Part shown: one piece after another, positions 57,351-64,000 of the stretch
How positions within the stretch are numbered: position 1 is the stretch's first letter
Layout: every line of letters begins with the position of its first letter
Source: Halichoerus grypus
Taxonomy: Eukaryota > Chordata > Mammalia > Carnivora > Phocidae
Assembly (NCBI RefSeq): GCF_964656455.1
Contig: NC_135718.1
Coordinates: 21,712,449 to 21,776,448 of the forward strand
DNA length: 64,000 nucleotides
Direction: 5' to 3'
Notes under the pieces: model-generated
Told to the model about the DNA's origin: nothing
Seen by the model: only the letters and a program-made list of their open reading frames with translations
The model's database searches: none
Program-made: the position numbers and the translations under genes

Positions 57351-57566
57351 CAGGGCACCTGGGTGGCACAGTCTGTTAAGCCCCTGACTCTTGGTTTCAG
57401 CTCTGGTTGTGATCCCGGGGTCATGAGATCGAGTCCTGCAATGGGCTCCACTCTCAGAATGAGTCTGCTTGAAATTTTCTCTCCTTCTCTCTCTGTCTCT
57501 CCCACTCATGCTCACTCTCTCTCTCTCTCTCTCAAATAAAATAAATAAATCTTTAAGGAAAAAAAA
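57351..57566 (+). mobile_element. Can-SINE of older subtype, plus strand
   Basis: The head is GGGCACCTGGGTGGCACAG. The body has 'gactcttggtttcagctctg' and 'ggtcatgagatcgag', then a CT-rich part and an AAATAAAATAAATAAATC tail. Flanking 10-mers (gagcttttcc and aagcttttcc) differ by one base. Confidence 0.93.
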
Positions 57567-57901
57567 AAGCTTTTCCTGAGGCAAGTGTTGGTGCTCCCTG
57601 ACTTACATGTTTAAAGTAACTGACCCCTAAAATACAATGAGGGAGCATTCCTTTTTCCCTCCCCTACCCCATGCCACCTGTTCAGTTAAGCCTAGCCAAA
57701 TATGAATCAGGAGAATTTCAACCTTTGCCGTGTATTCTAATAAGGGCAATATCCTCTATCCCTGATATGCCGGGTCTCACAGCTTCTCAAAGAGGCTGGA
57801 TTAGCCAGAAACACTGGCAATACCTGACCTATTCCCGTGGACCCGTCCTTCCTAGACATGCTTTAATCTTGCTGCTTCCCAAATATATCATGCAAGAACA
57901 G

Positions 57902-58094
57902 TAGTGTTTCTCAAAATGTGGTCTGTGGACCATCCACATAAAATTCACTAGGAGAATTATGTTCACTGTTAATTCCTGCATCTCTTCTCCTCCCCAAGAT
58001 TGGTCTGAGTTAGAGCCTCAGAATCTTCTTTAGAAATGAGTATCTCAGATGACTTTTACTCCAGCATTCCAGGACCACACATTGAGAAACACTG
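57902..58094 (+). mobile_element. MER5-like hAT-Charlie MITE
   Basis: About 193 bp with inverted ends (AGTGTTTCTCAA at the left, TTGAGAAACACTG at the right), typical for MER5A-type elements. Inside are 'tgtggtctgtggaccatcca' and 'agagcctcagaatcttcttt'. No transposase is encoded. No clear 8-bp TSD. Confidence 0.78.
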
Positions 58095-58142
58095 GCACAC
58101 ATAAAGTTCCCAAGGAATGTTGAAATGGATACTCTGTGTCCC

Positions 58143-58144
58143 GT

Positions 58145-58177
<33 letters not shown>

Positions 58178-58206
58178 AGTGAGTGCCTGTGTAGAGAGAG
58201 AGAGAT
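58143..58206 (+). repeat. (TG)n(AG)n compound microsatellite
   Basis: A long TG run with an early TATG interruption (58143-58177), then GAGTGAGTGCC, then an AGAGAGAG run. Confidence 0.94.
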
Positions 58207-58269
58207 AATGAAAGAAAATAAGAGAGACAGAGGATTGGGGGTGGGGAGAGTTCTTATATGTCAGACTGT

Positions 58270-58425
58270 GCTATAATCTTTTTATAGGGAGTCTCATTGA
58301 ATAGTCGTAACAATCCTACAAGGTCAGTACTACTAGTATCCCCATTTTAAAGACATGGAAACTGAGCATCCTGAAATACAAGTAACTTGGCTAATGTCAT
58401 AGAGATATGATGCATACAAGTGTGT
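58270..58425 (-). repeat. MIR fragment, reverse orientation
   Basis: The order 'cattgaatagtcgtaacaat', 'actagtatccccattttaaa', 'gacatggaaactgag' and 'agtaacttggctaatgtcat' matches an inverted MIR. Confidence 0.8.
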
Positions 58426-59331
58426 CCATATATTTGCTCTTTTTTCCTGCTGCCTAAATTGGGCAAAATTCTTCAATACAGACAATGACTGCATGGTAGA
58501 GTTACCACAATTTAGTACTTTTGAAAGTTAAACAGGTGAGTTTTAATAATTATGCTTGGACAAGAGAATAAACTGACTATCCTGGCAAGTCAGACCTCCT
58601 TAACCCAAGTCCTACTGAATGAACTATAGTCATGTGAGAACAGGACAGGGATGCAGACTTGCAGGGCCCTGGACATTTAGGCATAGGAGCTCATCTTCCT
58701 GTGGTGAAGGAATATTTATTTGAAATTAAAACTTTCCTTTAATTTTACATTAGTTTCTTTTTGTCTAATAAGTAAATCATATATATATTCATATGTCTTT
58801 TTGTATCGTTAATTGCATATCTATTTTTAAAAATTGTATTATATGATCTTATTGTCATAAACCTTAGTCTATGTGTACATCCATTCATTTATCCATTTGT
58901 TCCTTATGAACAAAGTGATGGCTAGAGTAATTTTCATCGAACTAAAATACTAATATTTTTTCCCCTGGTGAGGAAAAGCTGTTTTGGGTGATTTCTTTTG
59001 CATTCTGTTTTATTTTGTGCTCTTCTAAATAGTTTAAAATTTCATAGAGAACATGTTAACTTTCTTAAGATGTAAAACTTAAAAAATAATACAAGGTTTT
59101 TTTCAAAGGCAAAACGTTTAACTAATAAAGGATCCATATCCTGCCTCCTGTGTGAGTTTCCACAGTATAAAACTCTAACCAAATCCATTCCCTGCTTTAG
59201 CTGTGGTAACTCAGGATTACCATAAATTCCTGTTTGCTGAGACCAGTATTCGTTTAAGTCTGTTGTCCCAGTAAAATTATTAAGAGCAGCTCCTCCTCTC
59301 TAAAGTGTCCTTGTTTAGAAAATAAATATAA
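58426..59331. other. Unassigned non-coding DNA, AT-rich
   Basis: No gene or repeat family is recognised. Confidence 0.55.
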
Positions 59332-59534
59332 GGGAGCCTGGGTGGCTCAACTGGTTGAGCGTCTGCATTCAGGTCAGATCATGATCCCAGGGTCCTGGGA
59401 TTGAGCCCCACATCAGGCTTTCTGCTCAGTGGGGAGCCTGCTTTTCCTTCTCCCTCTGCTTGCTACTCCCCCTGCTTGTGTGCTCTCTCTCTCTCTGTCA
59501 AATAAATAAAATCTTAAAAAAAAAAAAAAAAAAG
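59332..59534 (+). mobile_element. Can-SINE, plus strand
   Basis: The head is GGGAGCCTGGGTGGCTCAA. The body includes 'atgatcccagggtcctggga', then the CT-rich part and a long pure A tail. A clear TSD is not seen; the left flank 'aataaatataa' and right flank 'ggtaaacatatgg' are only loosely alike. Confidence 0.92.
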
Positions 59535-60570
59535 GAAGGTAAACATATGGTCACTGTAGCAGGTTGGGTCTGACGAACAGTTTAGTGTGCAGAATATTTA
59601 TATGGCCCTAGTAATCATCATCTGTGGAAAACAGAAGCAAGAAGCCAGATGAGGCAGAAACCCAACTGGGGTGCAGGTTCTACAACAACCTTGGCTGATC
59701 CCATAGGGAGTTCTGGATCTAGAATGGCCCTTCACAGCTGTCTAAGTCAGGCTGAGACTCACTCATCAGTCACTGGATATGGGCCACCTTGAAAGGGGCA
59801 TGACTTGGTAGGGGCAGCTGTCTCCCACTGGGGGAATCCCTGAAGGTTCCTTCCGCTGACAGCTCTCCTTGCAGGTAGGAAACGATCTTCATGAAAGGGG
59901 AGGTCTGGGTGGCACTTTGGTGGTGTTCTGCTCTCACTGTAGTTTCATGAGGTCCAAGTACTTCTCTGGGGACCTAATTAGTTGACCCAGTTCACCACTG
60001 TGGAGAGAGGAAGCACCTCTAAAAGTAGCTATCTAGTAATGTGAGCAGGGATCCCAGCAGACCCAGGCTGGAGTGAGGTACTTTCCCTAATGTTTCTAAG
60101 GGTATGTGTGGTCATAGTGGTTAATAAAAGTCATTTAAGTTGCATTAGGCTCTTCTGTTGTAACTTCCCCTATAATTATGCCTTGTAACTGAACAAGAAG
60201 GGCAAGGACTTTCCCTGAAGTCTTTCTAGCTGAAAACTTTCTCTGCTAAAGAAAATAGCTAATATTCCAACTCCTCATTTCTTCCTCTGGGGAAGTTGCT
60301 GTTTTTCAAACACATGCGCGCATGCGCACACGTACACTCAGCAAACCAATACTACCAACACAAGCCTACACCAATACAAGAGAGTGGATTGTTGTTACTC
60401 CGGCAGTCTTTGGGGCTCAGGTCCCAGAACGTGATTTCTGTCCTTTTCAAATTCAACACTTTTCATGATTGAGAAAGTTTTGATCAATTTCAAGGAGACA
60501 GATCTCAGATTATGGAAAGGATTCTTCCAGACTATCCTGTCTCAGATCTTTTATTGAAAGATGGTTCTGG
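59535..60570. other. Unassigned non-coding DNA
   Basis: Nothing recognised except the alternating purine-pyrimidine tract at 60311. Confidence 0.55.
60311..60337. repeat. Perfect 27-nt alternating pyrimidine-purine tract
   Basis: Every position alternates pyrimidine and purine, with a central GCGCGCATGCGC core and CA/CG/TA steps around it. Such tracts can adopt left-handed Z-DNA under negative supercoiling. CpG is otherwise rare here. Confidence 0.85.
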
Positions 60571-60764
60571 GAACACCTGGGTGGCTCAATCAATTAAGCG
60601 TCGGTCTTCGGCTCAGGTCATGATCCCAGAGTCCTGGGATCAAGTCCCGCATCGGGCTCCTTGCTCAGCAGGGAGCCTGCTTCTCCCTCTGCTTGCTTGT
60701 GTGCTCTCTCGCTCTCTCTCTCTCTCTGACCCATAAAGAAATAAAATCTTTAAAAATTTTTTTT
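60571..60764 (+). mobile_element. Can-SINE, plus strand
   Basis: The head is GAACACCTGGGTGGCTCAA with its first bases mutated. The body has 'gtcttcggctcaggtcatga' and 'tcccgcatcgggctccttgc', and the tail AAATAAAATCTTTAAAAA. No clear TSD. The retained CpGs suggest a fairly young copy. Confidence 0.92.
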
Positions 60765-60859
60765 TAAATTTGCTTTTCTTTCTTTACATTCTACCTTTTC
60801 GTTGTCATTGTTGTTCTAACTCTAAATTTATTCATTTGTTAATAAAAATAAATAACCAA

Positions 60860-61030
60860 TAACCCTAAAAGTAGGTAATACTGTCACTGGCATTTTAAAT
60901 ATGAAGAATCCTATATGCAAAGATGTTAAGTAACTCGCCCAAAGGTTATTCAGCCTGAGATGCAGCAGGGGTTCAAAGCAGGTCTGTCTGGCTTCAGAGC
61001 TCCTTCCCTTCACCATTAAGGTACACTGTG
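60860..61030 (-). repeat. MIR SINE, reverse orientation
   Basis: The order 'gatgttaagtaactcgccca', 'aggttattcagcctgagatg', 'ggttcaaagcaggtctgtct' and 'ggcttcagagctc' matches an inverted MIR including the head side. Confidence 0.82.
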
Positions 61031-62124
61031 TTCCCTGATGAAAGGGTCAGGATTTTCAAATGGCAAACTTGCAGCGTGGGTGTTCTGCCTCCCTACCCTG
61101 TCTCACTGACACTTGGAAAACAGCTGACTCAGTTTTAAGGGCTGATTGAAATGTGAATGCTCTAGAGGAGGCTTTTGAAGGACCCAAGTTCATTCTGGGT
61201 CGTGGCAATGTGTAGGTCACCCAACTCAAAGTAATTGATGTAGTGGTAATAATCAGTTCCTTTTAGAGGGGATTGTGCCGTGTTTAAAATAGGGCTCAGA
61301 GAAAAATGTGTTATTTAGCAAAGCATCATTACAGCTTGAGAGGAAAATGACCCATCATTTGTCTTTAATTCCAGTTTTCCCCCCTGCTCTGGTCCCTAAT
61401 TTGGACCCAGGGTTTCCTCATTAATTGTATAAATGGGATTAATGACTTCATACCAGCAGAGAACATAAAGTACTTAAGAACTCCAGCCATATGACACATT
61501 ATTGTAGTAGCAAATGGTGAAGTATTTAGCATTTATATAGAACTTTATTTGCAGTGTGCCTATTCTGATCGCATATTCACACACATTATAACCCTAATGA
61601 TCACTTTGTGCTTTTCTATTTGTTATGCTTGTATGTATTTGCAGAATTTAAAATTTGTAATATTAAGCAAAATTAATGCTCATGAAAGCCTGCAGCTGCC
61701 TGCCTGTGTGGTTTGGGGTTTCATTTATTCAGAAAGCCTCTGCCTCCCCCACTGAGGATGCAACCCCTTGGGCTCTTTGGCATCATAGGGGGAACTCTGG
61801 ATCACTCATCTTCTGTTGATGGAGATTTGAATGATGCCCTACGGTTATTTGATTCCTCGAGCAGCCTCAGTTTAGGGCAGCTTCTTCACCAAGAGTCTCT
61901 GTTTCTAGCTGCAAATTCCACATCCTTCAATCCTTTTAAATAGGCTTACACCTTTCCGGAGGTGCACGAGTTCTAATTGGCCAACTCCCAGCTGACAACT
62001 ATCTAGGAAAATGCAAAGTAGACTATAATGCGTTTTCACATCTTTCCAATGAAGGCTACTTAGGACTCTTTCTGTTTCTGGATTGATAAATATTACAGAA
62101 TATGAACAATGAGAACAATGGTAA
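61031..62124. other. Unassigned non-coding DNA
   Basis: No gene is recognised. A possible MIR trace lies at about 61512-61605. The CG content is low and no exon signature is visible. Confidence 0.5.
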
Positions 62125-62335
62125 TAACTGAATAATAAATATAACTCAAGCATTTGCGTAAGTTCTCTGTGTATGCGGTCTAGTTTACTCCTCCAAAAGT
62201 CTTGTGAGTTCATTACTAGTATTCCCATTTTAGGAAGGAGGAGGCTGGAACTTGGATAGTCGGGGTGACTTGCCCTTTGTCCCATATTTAGAAAGTCTTT
62301 TTCTAGAGTTCAGACTCAGGATGGATTCCAAAACA
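62125..62335 (-). repeat. MIR SINE, reverse orientation
   Basis: The order 'ctcctccaaaagtcttgtga', 'ctagtattcccattttagga', 'aggaggctggaacttgg' and 'gtgacttgccctttgtccca' matches an inverted MIR. A 126-codon open frame crosses it and is therefore unlikely to be a gene. Confidence 0.82.
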
Positions 62336-64000
62336 ACTAGGAACCTTAAATCTACCTTAAATCATGTGAGTCTCACAATCAGGGAGAAGATTTCATGCCA
62401 GTCATTGAAAACAACAGTGTCCTCTATGAGCTGCTTTGCACACTCAAATCACTCTTTTGCTTATAGTTAAAAGTCAAGGAATTACCCTTAGCAATATGTT
62501 CCTCTCTGTCTTCTCATTTCTCCCCCATCTTCATTTCCTTTGCCTTTTGAAAATGATGACCACTTTCTCAGCATTGTGACTGTCCTGTTCAGTTTAAAAT
62601 TTAGAATTTATAATTCAGTTTTTTCTACCTCATATTTTAATAAGATTTAAATGTCTGTGTTGCTATCTAATGACCTATTTGTGATAATGAGGAAATATCT
62701 GGCAAGGGGTGTCCTATTTTTCTATAAAGAATGTGAACTTCACTGAGGCTTGGGAAATTGCAAACTCTTGCTTATTTGTTCCTTCTTCCACCCATTTACA
62801 TTTGGCTTCTCTAGCTTCCCCAAATCTCTCTCTCCAAGGGCTGCGATGTGGGGGGATGGATTCATACTTGGTATGGCAAGTTAATGAGGTACTTCTGTGC
62901 TCATTGAGGTAGGTATTTATCTGGCTTTTGGAGGCAGAGTGACAGAAGATGGGACGATTCCTAAATTCTAGGTACTGTGGAGGGAGTCCCTTTCTGTCAC
63001 CGTGTCAGGGAATTTGCAGGTGCAGCTCCTCTTTGGGCAGAACTAACTCTTCCCTTGTTCAATACCAGTAGGAGAAGACCAGGGAGTTCTTCCTGAGGAA
63101 GGAGGGAGGACCCTTTTTTTATCACCTCCTGTATGCTAGGCACTTTTAGACTTATCCCATGGAAGACCTACTATGTTCTCTCTTGTTTGGAGTTGGGGGC
63201 TGAAACGCTGCTTTATGAGGCAGACAGATGGAAAGAAAACCTAGAAGCTCAGTTTACAGGAGTTTGCCATTCTTGGCTTTCTCATGGTCTTCATCACCAC
63301 AGGGAGGTTTCAGACCAAAGCTCTGAGGATTTCCTGAACATCTTCACCTGCAATGCTTCAACACACACAGCTGGGAGTTGTCAGCTCTGCAATAAGATAT
63401 TGCCCCTGCCTTTCTCTCAAATGATATTCCTAAATTCTCACATTGACTTAAAGCCCTGTTTTAAAATCTCTTGCTGTCCCCTTTGATCTGGAGGTGAGAG
63501 GATCATATGATTCTGTTTACTATCACCTCGTTCCCCTCTGCCTACAGTCAAAAGAGAACAGGACATAGCTGAGCAGTGTCCTCGGTCTGGGGTTGTGTGT
63601 CACAAGACCATTTTATAGTGTCGACCTCCGTAAATGCCACTTGGGGAAGTCTGTGTCATTTTACAGCTCGGGGCCTCAGACCACTACCATTTGTAACATC
63701 AAATCAGGTTGGATAAATTTCTCTCTGACAGATTTAAAGTCTGTCTAGACCCAGGGAAAAATCATCCCAAGGAGCCTTAAGTTTAACTGATCTTCCTGTC
63801 CTTAGTCAGAAATGAGTAAAAAATGTCACAGTGAAAAGTGTCAGCATGTTGAATCTCATAAATCTGTCAGCAACCTAACTTCACATACATGAAATTAATC
63901 AAATAGTTTTTCCCCTAATTTGAATTTGAATTATGTACTCTGAATTATAGATATATTAACTACTTCCCAGCTGGTAACCATGGTTTTAGAAGACATGGAG
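62336..64000. other. Unassigned non-coding DNA to window end
   Basis: No gene, RNA or repeat family is recognised. The 117-codon frame from 63133 has no known motif and no splice or promoter context that I can see. Confidence 0.5.

Noticed and set aside
57216..57584. A 122-codon open frame on the minus strand
   Set aside because: Most of it is the complement of the Can-SINE at 57351-57566.
15520..60736. Similar short 'proteins' at about 15520-15726, 35512-35745, 37692-37874, 47472-47684 and 60512-60736, sharing a pattern like VAQSVKRLPSAQVMIPGSW
   Set aside because: They are the same reading frame of Can-SINE copies, not a gene family.
61905..62285. A 126-codon open frame on the minus strand
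   Set aside because: Much of it crosses a MIR, and the protein has no recognisable motif.
63133..63486. A 117-codon open frame near the window end
   Set aside because: No family signature, no promoter or splice context visible, and its length is within chance for 64 kb on six frames.
1..64000. CRISPR arrays, phage or plasmid features, bacterial operons
   Set aside because: No regularly spaced repeats, no ribosome-binding-site patterns and no prokaryotic genes. The repeat content is clearly mammalian.

Overview
This is a gene-poor stretch of a mammalian nuclear genome, almost certainly from a carnivoran. The evidence is the mix of interspersed repeats. There are many lysine-tRNA-type Can-SINEs (head GGCGCCTGGGTGGCTCAG, CT-rich 3' part, AATAAA-type tail), carnivoran-type LINE-1 copies, and the older mammalian layers MIR, L2, MLT1/MaLR LTRs, Tigger and MER5-like hAT elements. 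No dog-type SINEC_Cf copies and no felid-type Can-SINE 3' bodies were seen. The Can-SINE bodies look most like those of arctoids (bears, seals, mustelids), but this placement is an inference from remembered consensus features. I see no host protein-coding exon, no convincing RNA gene, no CRISPR array and no prokaryotic feature. Every long open frame belongs to LINE-1 ORF2, is read through a SINE or the LINE-1 5' UTR, or lacks any recognisable protein signature.

Layout. 1-7.6 kb: unassigned AT-rich DNA, one MIR, and an ancient L1 interrupted by an LTR-like insertion. 7.6-14.7 kb: a structurally complete LINE-1 on the minus strand with a 16-bp target-site duplication (TSD), a GC/CpG-rich 5' UTR, a roughly 270-bp tandem duplication in the 5' UTR, and broken ORF1 and ORF2. 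14.7-31.5 kb: mostly unassigned sequence with scattered MIR/L2, a Can-SINE with a perfect 20-bp TSD, a (GAT)12 microsatellite, two L1 3' fragments, a Tigger-type MITE and an MLT1 LTR. 31.5-42.5 kb: denser repeats, with nested SINE-in-MIR and SINE-in-L1M insertions, two more MLT1-like LTRs, L2 reverse-transcriptase debris and a cluster of three SINEs. 42.5-52.5 kb: unassigned sequence, two ancient L1M fragments with SINE insertions, and two poly(A)-only insertions flanked by 14-bp duplications. 52.5-55.3 kb: an L1 3' fragment and a 2.3-kb 5'-truncated young L1 with its own TSD. 55.3-64 kb: MIR, an MLT1-like LTR with a nested L1M piece, a MER5-like element, three SINEs and simple repeats, then unassigned DNA to the end.

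The only functional relationship visible is between mobile elements. LINE-1 enzymes would have mobilised the Can-SINEs and the poly(A)-only insertions; their TSDs are of the length target-primed reverse transcription gives, and some have A/T-rich nick sites. I did not find an undescribed biological system. The most unusual structures are the two poly(A)-only insertions, the intact layout of the decayed full-length L1, and the precise nesting of repeats of different ages.
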